Shown here: piece after piece, positions 41,406-50,298 of the stretch | Layout: every line of letters begins with the position of its first letter | How positions within the stretch are numbered: position 1 is the stretch's first letter | Assembly: GCF_040712085.1 (NCBI RefSeq) | Contig: NZ_JBFCVK010000002.1 | Location: 186,001 to 250,000, forward strand | Source: Aquibaculum sediminis | GTDB taxonomy: Bacteria > Pseudomonadota > Alphaproteobacteria > Kiloniellales > DSM-21159 | Length of the DNA stretch: 64,000 nucleotides | Direction of reading: 5' to 3' | Notes under the pieces: generated by a model | Seen by the model: the letters and a program-made list of their open reading frames with translations, nothing else | The model's database searches: none | What the model was told of the DNA's origin: nothing | Made by a program: the position numbers and the translations under genes

Positions 41406-42483
41406 TCTGCTCGTTCCGCTCTCCGACCAGTTCGTCGCCTTCAACCTCTTCCGTTATCTCACCTTCCGCACCGGTGGGGCCCTGATCACGGCGCTGATCC
41501 TGGCCTTCTTCTTCGGTCCGGCGCTGATCAACTGGCTGCGCAAGAAGCAGCGCTACGGCCAGCCGATCCGCAGTGACGGACCGGAAGGCCACCTGCTGAC
41601 CAAGCAGGGAACACCGACCATGGGCGGGGTGCTGATCCTCTTTGCGCTGGCGGTGTCGACCCTGCTCTGGGCCGATCTCGGCAACCTTTACGTCTGGATC
41701 ATTCTCTTCGTAACGATCGGCTTCGGCGCGATCGGCTTCTACGACGACTACCTGAAGCTCACCCGGCGCAGCCATCACGGCCTCTCGGGCCGCCTGAAGC
41801 TGCTGGCGCAGGTCGTGGTCGCGGGCATCGCGACGACGGCGGTGATGCTGGTGTCGCCGCCGGAGCTCTCCGGCCAGTTGGCGCTGCCTTTCGTCAAGAA
41901 TTTGCTGATCGATCTCGGGCTCTTCTTCGCGGTTTTCGGTATCTTCGTAATGGTGGGCGCCTCGAACTCGGTGAACCTGACCGACGGCCTCGACGGGCTG
42001 GCGATTGTGCCGGTGATGATCGCGGCGAGCTGCTTTGCCTTCATCGCCTACCTCGTCGGCAACGTGGTCTACTCCAATTACCTGCAGATTCACTACGTGC
42101 AGGGCACCGGCGAGCTCGCGGTCTTCTGCGGCGCCCTGGTCGGCGCCGGACTGGGCTTCCTCTGGTACAACGCGCCGCCGGCCATGGTCTTCATGGGCGA
42201 CACGGGTTCGCTCTCCTGCGGTGGCGCCCTGGGCGGCGTGGCCGTCATCACCAAGCATGAGATCGTGCTCGCCATCATCGGTGGTCTCTTCGTGCTGGAG
42301 ACCGTTTCGGTGATCGTCCAGGTCGCCTCCTACAAGCTGACCGGCCGGCGGATCTTCCGCATGGCGCCGCTGCATCATCACTTCGAGAAGAAGGGCTGGA
42401 AGGAACCGACCATCGTCATCCGCTTCTGGATCATCGCCGTGGTGCTGGCGCTGATCGGCCTCTCCTCCCTCAAGCTCAGGTAG
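41395..42483 (+). CDS. mraY: Phospho-N-acetylmuramoyl-pentapeptide-transferase MraY
   Basis: Integral membrane enzyme that makes lipid I from UDP-MurNAc-pentapeptide and undecaprenyl phosphate. 362 residues, ten spans. Conserved segments are KQGTPTMGGVLIL, GFYDDYLKLTRRSHHGLSGRLKL with the DD pair, NLTDGLDGLAI, and APLHHHFEKKGWKE near the C-terminus. Start MLYNLLVPL at 41395, within the end of murF; an in-frame codon at 41362 would add an unlikely Arg/Gly leader. Confidence 0.96.
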   Translation: MLYNLLVPLSDQFVAFNLFRYLTFRTGGALITALILAFFFGPALINWLRKKQRYGQPIRSDGPEGHLLTKQGTPTMGGVLILFALAVSTLLWADLGNLYVWIILFVTIGFGAIGFYDDYLKLTRRSHHGLSGRLKLLAQVVVAGIATTAVMLVSPPELSGQLALPFVKNLLIDLGLFFAVFGIFVMVGASNSVNLTDGLDGLAIVPVMIAASCFAFIAYLVGNVVYSNYLQIHYVQGTGELAVFCGALVGAGLGFLWYNAPPAMVFMGDTGSLSCGGALGGVAVITKHEIVLAIIGGLFVLETVSVIVQVASYKLTGRRIFRMAPLHHHFEKKGWKEPTIVIRFWIIAVVLALIGLSSLKLR

Positions 42484-42493
42484 CAGTCCGCAG

Positions 42494-43882
42494 ATGATCA
42501 GCCTTCCCTTCATGTACAGCTACGTGGTCGCGGTCCTGGGCCTTGGCCGCAGCGGCATGGCCACGGCCAAGGCCTTGATGGCCAATGGCGCCGAGGTCTG
42601 GGCCTGGGACGACGACGAGGATGTGCGTGCCCGGGCACGGGAGCAGGACATCCCGCTGGTCGACCTGCATCAGGCGAACTGGCTTGAGCCGGTGACCCTC
42701 GTGATCAGCCCTGGCATTCCGCATCGCTTTCCCGAGCCGCACCCGGTGGCCAAGCTGGCCCGCGAGGCCGGTGTGGAGATCATCTGTGACGTCGAACTGC
42801 TCGGCCGGGCCCAGCCCGATGCCCGCTACGTCGGGATCACCGGCACCAACGGAAAGTCGACGACGACGGCGGCCATCGGCCACGTCCTCGAGATGGCGCG
42901 GCGGCGCGTCGAGACCGGTGGCAACCTCGGCCGGCCGGTGCTTGAGTTCGAGCCGATGCAGCCGGATGGCTTCTACGTGCTCGAGTTGTCGAGCTATCAG
43001 ATGGAACTGACCCTCTCCATCACCTTCGACATCGCCGTCCTGCTCAACATCACGCCCGATCACCTGGATCGCCATGGTGGCCTGGAGGGCTATGTGGCGG
43101 CCAAGCGGAACATCTTCCGCCGGCAGACCAGCCCGCGCACGGCAATCATCGGGATCGATGACCCGATCTGCCGTGAGATCTGGGAAGACCTGAAGCGGGC
43201 CGGTGATCAGATCATCTGGCCGATCTCCAGCGAGGGGCGCGTCGAGGGCGGCGTCTATGCCGAGGACGGCCTGCTGTGGGACGAAACGGACGGCAAGCGG
43301 GTCGCAGCCCTGCCGCTCTCCGAACTGCCCCAGCTCCCGGGCCGGCACAACTGGCAGAACGCGGCCGCCGCCTATGCGGCCGCCAAGGCCGCGGGTGTCG
43401 ATCCTGCGATCGTGACCGCCTGTTTGCGCAGCTTTCCCGGCCTGCCGCATCGGCAGGAGAAGGTGACCGAGGTCGCAGGCGTTGCTTTTGTCAACGATTC
43501 CAAGGCCACCAACGCCGATGCGACCGCCAAGGCCCTGGCCTGCTATGAGGCGATCTACTGGATCGCCGGCGGGCGTGCCAAGGAAGGTGGCCTGAGCGGC
43601 CTGGACGACAGCCTGGACCGGGTCGCCCGCGCCTTCCTGATCGGGGAAGCGGCCGAGCCTTTCGCGACGGCACTCGAGGGCCGGGTCGAGAGCGAGGTCT
43701 GCGGCGATCTCGACACCGCGGTGCGCCAGGCTTTCGCCGCAGCGCGACGCGACGGCCGCGAGGGTGCGGTGGTGCTGCTCTCGCCGGCCTGCGCTTCCTT
43801 CGATCAGTTCAAGAACTTCGAAGCCCGGGGTGAGGCCTTCAAGGCCGCCGTCCGGGCGCTGGCGGAGAAGGAGACGGGATGA
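42494..43882 (+). CDS. murD: UDP-MurNAc-L-alanine--D-glutamate ligase MurD
   Basis: Adds D-Glu to UDP-MurNAc-L-Ala. 462 residues with an N-terminal Rossmann-like VLGLGRSGMATAKAL, ATP loop GTNGKSTTTAAIG (near 117-129), ELSSYQMELT and NITPDHLDRHGGLEGY in the central domain, and FVNDSKATNADATAKAL and AGGRAKEGGL at the C-terminal domain. It follows mraY by 10 bp and overlaps ftsW by 4 bp. Confidence 0.96.
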   Translation: MISLPFMYSYVVAVLGLGRSGMATAKALMANGAEVWAWDDDEDVRARAREQDIPLVDLHQANWLEPVTLVISPGIPHRFPEPHPVAKLAREAGVEIICDVELLGRAQPDARYVGITGTNGKSTTTAAIGHVLEMARRRVETGGNLGRPVLEFEPMQPDGFYVLELSSYQMELTLSITFDIAVLLNITPDHLDRHGGLEGYVAAKRNIFRRQTSPRTAIIGIDDPICREIWEDLKRAGDQIIWPISSEGRVEGGVYAEDGLLWDETDGKRVAALPLSELPQLPGRHNWQNAAAAYAAAKAAGVDPAIVTACLRSFPGLPHRQEKVTEVAGVAFVNDSKATNADATAKALACYEAIYWIAGGRAKEGGLSGLDDSLDRVARAFLIGEAAEPFATALEGRVESEVCGDLDTAVRQAFAAARRDGREGAVVLLSPACASFDQFKNFEARGEAFKAAVRALAEKETG

Positions 43883-45009
43883 GCCTGGCCTTCGACCGCA
43901 CCGATACCTCCCTGCTCGGCCGCTGGTGGTGGAGCGTCGACCGCTGGGCGCTCTTCGCGCTCGTCCTGCTGGTGGCGGTGGGCGCGATCCTGAGCCTCAC
44001 GGCCTCGCCGGCGGTTTCCATGCGCCTGGGGCTGGGAACCTTCGGCCTTGCGAAGCGCCACCTGGTGATGCTGCCGCTGGCCGCTGCGCTGCTGCTGGGC
44101 GTGTCGCTTGCCAGCCCGCTGTGGGTGCGGCGCTTCTCGGTCTTCGGCCTGCTGGGCACGTTGCTGCTGTTGGTCGCGGTGCTCTTCCTCGGCCCGGAGA
44201 TCAAGGGCGCGACGCGCTGGATCTCCGTCGCCGGCTTCTCCCTGCAGCCTTCGGAATTCGTGAAGCCCTTCTTTGCCGTGGTGGCCGCCTGGCTGCTGGC
44301 GCTGGGACGCTACGAGGAGAACTTCCCCGGCAAGCTGGTCGCCGGGCTGCTCTGGCTGCTGATCTCTGCACTGCTGCTGCTCCAGCCCGACCTGGGCCAG
44401 ACCGTGCTGGTGGCGGGTGTCTTCGGCCTGCAGCTCTTCCTGGCCGGTCTGCCCTGGATCCTGGTGGCGGTGCTTGCTGCCATCGCGCTCTCCGGCGTGG
44501 TGGGGGCCTATATGACGCTCCCTCATGTGGCGCAGCGCGTCGATGCCTTCTTCGATCCTTCCAGCGGCGACGGCTATCAGATCGGCCGCTCTATGGAGGC
44601 CTTCATGAACGGCGGCCTCTGGGGGCGTGGTCCGGGAGAGGGCACGGTGAAGGCCTACCTGCCCGACGCCCATTCCGACTTCGTCTTCGCCGTGGCCGGC
44701 GAGGAGCTGGGCATCATCGCCTGCCTCATCATCGCCTGTCTCTTTGCCTTCGTGGTCCTGCGCGGCTTCACCCGCCTGCTGCGCGAGGAAAGCCTTTTCG
44801 TGGTGCTGGCGGGCACCGGCCTGCTGGCCCAGTTCGGCTTCCAGGCGCTGGTCAACATGGGGTCGACCCTGCACCTGCTGCCGACCAAGGGCATGACCCT
44901 GCCGTTTCTCTCCTACGGCGGCTCCTCGCTGCTGGCACTGGCCATGGGCATGGGCATGGTGCTGGCCTTGACCCGGCGCCGGCACAGCGTGGGAGGGCCG
45001 ACGCTATGA
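43879..45009 (+). CDS. ftsW: Septal peptidoglycan glycosyltransferase FtsW
   Basis: SEDS-family polymerase of lipid II at the septum, paired with FtsI. 376 residues, ten spans. Family segments are GATRWISVAGFSLQPSEFVKPFF (about 112-134), LQPDLGQTVLV with the essential Asp, and LPTKGMTLPFLSYGGSSLLA near the C-terminus. Overlaps murD and murG by 4 bp each. Confidence 0.95.
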   Translation: MSLAFDRTDTSLLGRWWWSVDRWALFALVLLVAVGAILSLTASPAVSMRLGLGTFGLAKRHLVMLPLAAALLLGVSLASPLWVRRFSVFGLLGTLLLLVAVLFLGPEIKGATRWISVAGFSLQPSEFVKPFFAVVAAWLLALGRYEENFPGKLVAGLLWLLISALLLLQPDLGQTVLVAGVFGLQLFLAGLPWILVAVLAAIALSGVVGAYMTLPHVAQRVDAFFDPSSGDGYQIGRSMEAFMNGGLWGRGPGEGTVKAYLPDAHSDFVFAVAGEELGIIACLIIACLFAFVVLRGFTRLLREESLFVVLAGTGLLAQFGFQALVNMGSTLHLLPTKGMTLPFLSYGGSSLLALAMGMGMVLALTRRRHSVGGPTL

Positions 45010-46139
45010 CCGCGGCGCGCAACTGCATCATGCTGGCCGCCGGCGGCACCGGCGGACACCTCTTCCCGGCCCAGGCCACCGCACGGGCCCTGGTTGCCCG
45101 CGGCGCAGCGGTGGTGCTGGTCACCGATTCCCGCGGCGCCGGCTTCGGCAACGATCTGCCGCAGGTCAGCACCCGGCGCATCGCCGCCGGCTCGCCCCAG
45201 CGTGGCGGTGCCGTGGGCAAGCTGCGCGCCGGCATCGACCTGCTGCGGGGCTACCTGCAGTCGCGCCGCTTGATCCGGCAGCTCCGGCCCAAGGCAGTGC
45301 TCGGTTTCGGCGGCTATCCCTCCGTGCCGCCGCTGCTGGCGGCGCGTCATCTCAAGGTGCGCGCCCTGCTGCACGAGCAGAACCAGGTGCTGGGACGCGC
45401 CAATCGCATGCTGGCCGCGCGTGCCGACGTGATCGCGACCTCCTTCCCCGAGGTGGCGGGTGTGCCGGAAGGTGCCAGAGAGCGGATCGTGTTGACGGGT
45501 AACCCCGTGCGCGCCGCCGTCGCCGCGGTGGGGAACAAGCCCTATCCGCGGCCGGAGGCCGACGGCCGGCTCTGCCTGCTCATCACCGGCGGCAGCCAGG
45601 GCGCCCAAGCTTTCGACGAGCTGCTGCCCGATGCCATCGCCCAGCTGCCAGCCGCGTTGCGCGCCCGTCTGGACGTGGTGCAGCAGCTGCGCAGCCGCGA
45701 TCGCGCCGAGGTCAAGGCGATCTATGACGCCGCCGGCGTGCGCGCGGTGCTGCAGCCCTTCTTCGACGATATGCCGCAGCGACTGACTGCCGCTCACCTG
45801 CTGATCTGCCGGGCGGGTGCCTCGACCGTGGCCGAACTGGCGGCGGCGGGACGGCCGGCCATCCTCATTCCCTATCCCTTCGCGGCGGACGATCACCAGC
45901 AGGGCAACGCCGAGGCGTTCGCCGCGGCCGGGGCCGGCTGGGTGCTGCGCCAACGCGACATCACGGCCGCCTCGTTGGCCGACCGGCTAGGCGAACTGCT
46001 GCCGGATGGCGACATGCTGGTCCAGGCGGCGGCCGCGGCGCGTGCCTTTGCCCGGGACGATGCGGCGGAACGCCTGGCGGACCTGCTCTGCGGCGATGGC
46101 GACAGCGCCTGCGGCGTGAACAAGGAGGCCGCGGCATGA
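45006..46139 (+). CDS. murG: Undecaprenyldiphospho-muramoylpentapeptide beta-N-acetylglucosaminyltransferase MurG
   Basis: Peripheral membrane GT28 enzyme making lipid II. 377 residues from the ATG at 45006 (ATGA overlap with ftsW). N-terminal glycine-rich loop AGGTGGHLFPA (12-22), GFGGYPSVPPLLAA, LHEQNQVLGRANR, TGNPVR and the UDP-GlcNAc site ICRAGASTVAELAAAGRPAILIPYPFAADDHQ are all present. Overlaps murC by 4 bp. Confidence 0.96.
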   Translation: MTAARNCIMLAAGGTGGHLFPAQATARALVARGAAVVLVTDSRGAGFGNDLPQVSTRRIAAGSPQRGGAVGKLRAGIDLLRGYLQSRRLIRQLRPKAVLGFGGYPSVPPLLAARHLKVRALLHEQNQVLGRANRMLAARADVIATSFPEVAGVPEGARERIVLTGNPVRAAVAAVGNKPYPRPEADGRLCLLITGGSQGAQAFDELLPDAIAQLPAALRARLDVVQQLRSRDRAEVKAIYDAAGVRAVLQPFFDDMPQRLTAAHLLICRAGASTVAELAAAGRPAILIPYPFAADDHQQGNAEAFAAAGAGWVLRQRDITAASLADRLGELLPDGDMLVQAAAAARAFARDDAAERLADLLCGDGDSACGVNKEAAA

Positions 46140-47554
46140 GAACTCTGCCCCTGGACATCGGCACACTGCATTTCGTCGGCATCGGCGGCATCGGCATGAG
46201 CGGTATCGCCGAGGTGCTGCACAATCTGGGCTACAAGGTGCAGGGCAGCGACCTGAACGACAGCCCCACCGTCAAGCGCCTGCGTGAGCTGGGCATTGCC
46301 GTGGCCATCGGTCACGCGCCCGAGAATGTCGAGCAGGCTCAGGTGGTGGTCATTTCTTCCGCCGTGAAGCCGGACAATCCCGAGGTGGTGGCTGCGCGGG
46401 AGCGCTTCCTGCCCATCGTGCGCCGGGCGGAGATGCTGGGCGAGCTCATGCGGCTGCGTTGGGCCGTGGCGGTCGCCGGCACCCATGGCAAGACCACGAC
46501 CACCTCGCTGGTGGCCCAGCTCTTCGACAAGGCCGGGCTGGACCCCACGGTGATCAACGGCGGCATCATCAATGCCTATGGCACCAACGCCCGGCTTGGC
46601 GAGGGCGACTGGATCGTGGTCGAGGCGGATGAAAGCGACGGCAGCTTCACCAAGCTGCCGGCCACGATCGCGGTGGTCACCAACATCGATCCCGAGCATC
46701 TGGAACACTATGGCTCGGTGGAGGCCTTGCACGCCGCCTTCGAGACCTTCGTCGAGAACATCCCCTTCTATGGCTTTGCGCTCTGCTGCATCGACCATCC
46801 GGCAGTGCAGTCGCTGATCGCCCGGATCGAGGATCGGCGCATCGTCACCTACGGCTTTGGCCCGCAGGCGGACGTCCGGGCCGAGAACCTGCGGCTCGAG
46901 CGCGACGGCTCGCGCTTCGATCTGGTGGTGGCTGGCCGCGAAGGCGGGGCGCCGATGCAGATCGCGGACCTCTTCCTGCCGATGATGGGCCAGCACAACG
47001 TGCAGAATGCCCTGGTGCCTTGTGCGCTGGCCCTGGAAATGGGCATGAGCGAGGAGGTCCTGCGCGGCGCGCTGCAGAGCTTCGGCGGCGTGAAGCGACG
47101 CTTCACCCGCACCGGCGAGGTGGGCGGCATCACAGTCATTGACGACTATGCCCATCATCCGGTGGAGATCGCGGCCGTGCTGCGCGCTGCGCGCCAGGCC
47201 GCCAGCGGGCGGGTGATCGCCGTGATGCAGCCGCACCGCTACTCGCGCCTGCGCGATCTCTTCGAGGATTTCTGCACCTGCTTCAACGACGCCGACGGCG
47301 TGCTGGTGTCCGACGTCTATGCCGCGGGTGAAGCGCCGATCGAGGGTGTCGATCGCGATGCACTGGTGCGCGGCCTCCGGGCGCACGGCCATCGCCAGGC
47401 AGCGCCGCTGAACGATCCGCTCGATCTGGCGCGGATCATCGCGCACACCGGCAAGCGCGGCGACATCGTGGTCTGCCTGGGGGCAGGCAGCATCACCAAC
47501 TGGGCACAGGCGCTGCCGGAGCAGCTCGCCGTGCATCTCGGGGGAGGCAAATGA
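46136..47554 (+). CDS. murC: UDP-N-acetylmuramate--L-alanine ligase MurC
   Basis: First Mur ligase, adds L-Ala to UDP-MurNAc. 472 residues with GIGGIGMSGIAEVLHNLGYKV at the N-terminus, ATP loop GTHGKTTTTSLVA near 118-130, EADESDGSF, and IDDYAHHPVEIAAVL in the C-terminal domain. Overlaps murG and murB by 4 bp each. Confidence 0.97.
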   Translation: MRTLPLDIGTLHFVGIGGIGMSGIAEVLHNLGYKVQGSDLNDSPTVKRLRELGIAVAIGHAPENVEQAQVVVISSAVKPDNPEVVAARERFLPIVRRAEMLGELMRLRWAVAVAGTHGKTTTTSLVAQLFDKAGLDPTVINGGIINAYGTNARLGEGDWIVVEADESDGSFTKLPATIAVVTNIDPEHLEHYGSVEALHAAFETFVENIPFYGFALCCIDHPAVQSLIARIEDRRIVTYGFGPQADVRAENLRLERDGSRFDLVVAGREGGAPMQIADLFLPMMGQHNVQNALVPCALALEMGMSEEVLRGALQSFGGVKRRFTRTGEVGGITVIDDYAHHPVEIAAVLRAARQAASGRVIAVMQPHRYSRLRDLFEDFCTCFNDADGVLVSDVYAAGEAPIEGVDRDALVRGLRAHGHRQAAPLNDPLDLARIIAHTGKRGDIVVCLGAGSITNWAQALPEQLAVHLGGGK

Positions 47555-48489
47555 CCGCCATGACCTCTCCGAATCTGCGCCTGATCGATCGTCTGCCTGC
47601 GGTGCGCGGCCGCTACACCGAGAACGCGCCGCTGGCCGGTGTGACCTGGTTCCGGGTCGGCGGGCCGGCCGATGTCGCCTTCCGGCCGGCGGACCCCGAC
47701 GACCTGGCCGCCTTCCTCAAGGCCAAGCCGGCCAACGTGGCGGTCACCGTGATCGGCGTCGCGTCCAACCTGCTGGTGCGCGACGGCGGGGTCGCGGGTG
47801 TGGTGATCCGCCTGGGCCGCCACTTCGCCGCGATCGAGCGTGATGAAGCCGGCCTGATCTGCGGCTCCGGGGCGCTGGATGTGAACGTATCGGAGGCGGC
47901 GCGGCGCTACGGGCTCACCGGCCTCGAGTTTCTCTCCGGCATCCCCGGGACCATCGGCGGCGCGCTGCGCATGAATGCCGGCGCCTACGGCCGGGAAATC
48001 AAGGACGTGCTCCGCTGGGCGGAAGCCATCACGCCGCAGAGTGAGATCAAGCGGCTCGCACCGGAGGAGATGGGGCTGTCCTATCGCAAGTCGCAGGTGC
48101 CCGCCGACTGGATCTTCCTGCGCGCTGCCCTGCGGGCCGAGCCGGGCAATCCGGCCGAGATTCAGGCACGCATGGACGAGATTCGCAGCGCCCGCTCCCA
48201 GTCGCAGCCCATTCGCAGCCGCACCGGTGGCTCCACCTTCAAGAACCCGCCCGGGGAGAAGGCCTGGCAGCTGATCGACGCCGCCGGCTGTCGTGGTCTG
48301 CGCATGGGCGCCGCCCAGGTCTCCGAGCAGCACTGCAACTTCCTGATCAACACCGGCGACGCCACGGCCGGCGAACTCGAGGCGCTTGGCGAGGAAGTGC
48401 GTCGGCGCGTGCTGGCGCACAGCGGCATCGAGCTGGAGTGGGAAATCAAGCGCATCGGTCGCCCGCAGTCGGAGGAGGCAGCGTCATGA
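47551..48489 (+). CDS. murB: UDP-N-acetylenolpyruvoylglucosamine reductase MurB
   Basis: FAD/NADPH enzyme that forms UDP-MurNAc. 312 residues. Visible motifs: TWFRVGGPADVAFRP near 31-45, IGVASNLLVRDGGVAGVVIRLG (FAD site), GLEFLSGIPGTIGGALRMNAGAYG with catalytic region, and GGSTFKNPPGEKAWQLIDAAG with the catalytic serine. Type I-like Y-loop region reduced. Overlaps murC by 4 bp and ddl by 4 bp. Confidence 0.96.
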   Translation: MTAMTSPNLRLIDRLPAVRGRYTENAPLAGVTWFRVGGPADVAFRPADPDDLAAFLKAKPANVAVTVIGVASNLLVRDGGVAGVVIRLGRHFAAIERDEAGLICGSGALDVNVSEAARRYGLTGLEFLSGIPGTIGGALRMNAGAYGREIKDVLRWAEAITPQSEIKRLAPEEMGLSYRKSQVPADWIFLRAALRAEPGNPAEIQARMDEIRSARSQSQPIRSRTGGSTFKNPPGEKAWQLIDAAGCRGLRMGAAQVSEQHCNFLINTGDATAGELEALGEEVRRRVLAHSGIELEWEIKRIGRPQSEEAAS

Positions 48490-49406
48490 AGATTCTCGTC
48501 CTCTATGGCGGTCGTTCGGTGGAACGGGACGTGTCGCTGGTCAGCGGCAAGGCTTGTGCCGAAGCCCTGGAAAGCAAGGGGCATCAGGTGACGCTCTTCG
48601 ACCTCCAGGAAGGTGTGCCGGCCCTGCTGGCAGCCTTGCAGGCCGAGCGTCCCGACGTGGTCTTCAATGCCTTGCACGGCCGTTGGGGCGAAGACGGCAA
48701 CGTCCAGGGACTGCTCAATCTCCTGGAGGTGCCTTACACCCATTCCGGCCTGCTGGCCTCGGCGCTGGCCATGGACAAGGTGATGGCCAAGCGGCTCTTC
48801 GCGGAAACGGGGCTGCGCTGTCCCGAGGGGCTGATCTCCGACCGGCAGTCACTCCTGGCCGGTGATCCCGTTCCGCGCCCCTTCGTGGTGAAGCCGGTGC
48901 GCGAAGGCTCCTCCATGGGGGTGGTCATCGTGCGCCACGGCGACAACGATCTGCCTTTCTCCAAGCAGGAATGGGGTTTCGGCGAGGAGGTGCTGGTCGA
49001 GCCCTACATCCAGGGCCGCGAACTGACGGTGGCCGTGATGGAAGACCGGCCGCTGGCGGTCACCGAACTGCGGCCGCGCCAGGGCTTCTACGACTACGAA
49101 GCCAAGTACACCGACGGCAAGACCGACCACCTGGTGCCGGCGCCGGTGGACCCGGCGACCTACGACCAGGCCATGGACATGGCGCTGGCCGCCCATCGTG
49201 CCTTGGGCTGCCGGGGCGTCAGCCGGGCCGACTTCCGCTTCGACGACCGGGCCGAGGCCGGAGAGGCCGGCGGTCTCTATCTTCTGGAGGTCAACACCCA
49301 GCCAGGCATGACACCGCTCAGCCTCGTGCCCGAGCAGGCCGCCCACTGCGGCATTCCTTTTCCCGAACTGGTTCACTGGATGGCGGAGCACGCGCAATGC
49401 GATTGA
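48486..49406 (+). CDS. ddl: D-alanine--D-alanine ligase
   Basis: ATP-grasp enzyme that makes the D-Ala-D-Ala substrate of MurF. 306 residues from ATG 48486 (ATGA overlap with murB). Motifs: VLYGGRSVERDVSLVSG (5-21), ALHGRWGEDGNVQGLL, AMDKVMAKRLF, VVKPVREGSSMGVVIV and LYLLEVNTQPGMTPLSLVPEQA. The family's EXE and NTXPG features are intact. The last 10 bp overlap ftsQ. Confidence 0.95.
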   Translation: MKILVLYGGRSVERDVSLVSGKACAEALESKGHQVTLFDLQEGVPALLAALQAERPDVVFNALHGRWGEDGNVQGLLNLLEVPYTHSGLLASALAMDKVMAKRLFAETGLRCPEGLISDRQSLLAGDPVPRPFVVKPVREGSSMGVVIVRHGDNDLPFSKQEWGFGEEVLVEPYIQGRELTVAVMEDRPLAVTELRPRQGFYDYEAKYTDGKTDHLVPAPVDPATYDQAMDMALAAHRALGCRGVSRADFRFDDRAEAGEAGGLYLLEVNTQPGMTPLSLVPEQAAHCGIPFPELVHWMAEHAQCD

Positions 49407-50275
49407 GCCGCAAGCCCGACGCCAAGCAGCAGAAGGGCCGCAAGGCCGCGCGCCGCACTGCGCCGAAGCGCCGCTGGCGGGATTCGGCGCTGGCGCAGCG
49501 TGCCCTGCCCCTGCTGCCACGCGCCTTCCTGGTGGCCGTGGTCGTCGCGAGCGCAGCCTGGGCCTGGAGCGATGACCTGCTCGGTCGAATGGCCAAGGGG
49601 ACTGAGAACGTCTTCTGGGCCGCGACGGTGCATGCCGGCATGGCGGTGGCCGATGTCACGGTGGAGGGGCGCGAGCGCAGCGAAACCGCGCGCCTCCTGA
49701 CGGCGCTGGGCGTTGAGCGCGGATCGCCGATCCTGGCCTTCGATCCTCATGCTGCCCGCGCCCGGGTGCTGGCGCTGCCCTGGGTGTCCTCCGCAGAGGT
49801 GGAGCGGCGCCTGCCGGATCAGATTCACCTGCAGCTGCAGGAACGTCGGCCACTGGCGCTCTGGCAGCGCAACGGGCGGCTCGAAGTGATCGACCAACAT
49901 GGCGAGACCATCGCCAGCGCCCGCCCCGGACGCTTCATCGACCTGCCCCTGGTGGTGGGGGAAGAAGCTGCGGAGGAGGCGGCGGAACTGGTGGCAATCC
50001 TGGAAGGTGAGCCTGAGCTGGCCGCACGGGTGGTGGCAGCCGTCTGGGTCTCGCGGCGCCGCTGGAACCTGCATCTCGAGGGCCGGGTGGAAGTGCGTCT
50101 GCCGGAGAAGGGCGCCGCCGAGGCCTGGCGCCAGTTCGCCCGGCTGGATCGCGAGCAGGGCCTGCTGGATCGCGACGTTGCAATGGTGGACCTGCGCCTG
50201 GGCGACCGCCTGGTGCTGCGGACAGTTACGGGACAGTTGCCGAAACCGCCGGTACGCGGCGGGACCGACACCTGA
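49397..50275 (+). CDS. ftsQ: Cell division protein FtsQ
   Basis: Bitopic divisome scaffold. 292 residues: basic cytoplasmic N-terminus of about 40 residues (RKPDAKQQKGRKAARRTAPKRR), one span (about 44-57), POTRA domain starting VADVTVEGRERSETARLLTALGVERGSPIL, then LPWVSSAEVERRLPDQIHLQLQERRPLALWQ of the FtsQ beta domain. Start at 49397 overlaps the ddl stop by 10 bp. Confidence 0.94.
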   Translation: MRLSRKPDAKQQKGRKAARRTAPKRRWRDSALAQRALPLLPRAFLVAVVVASAAWAWSDDLLGRMAKGTENVFWAATVHAGMAVADVTVEGRERSETARLLTALGVERGSPILAFDPHAARARVLALPWVSSAEVERRLPDQIHLQLQERRPLALWQRNGRLEVIDQHGETIASARPGRFIDLPLVVGEEAAEEAAELVAILEGEPELAARVVAAVWVSRRRWNLHLEGRVEVRLPEKGAAEAWRQFARLDREQGLLDRDVAMVDLRLGDRLVLRTVTGQLPKPPVRGGTDT

Positions 50276-50298
50276 CGGGAGAGGGGATTTCGCAAGGG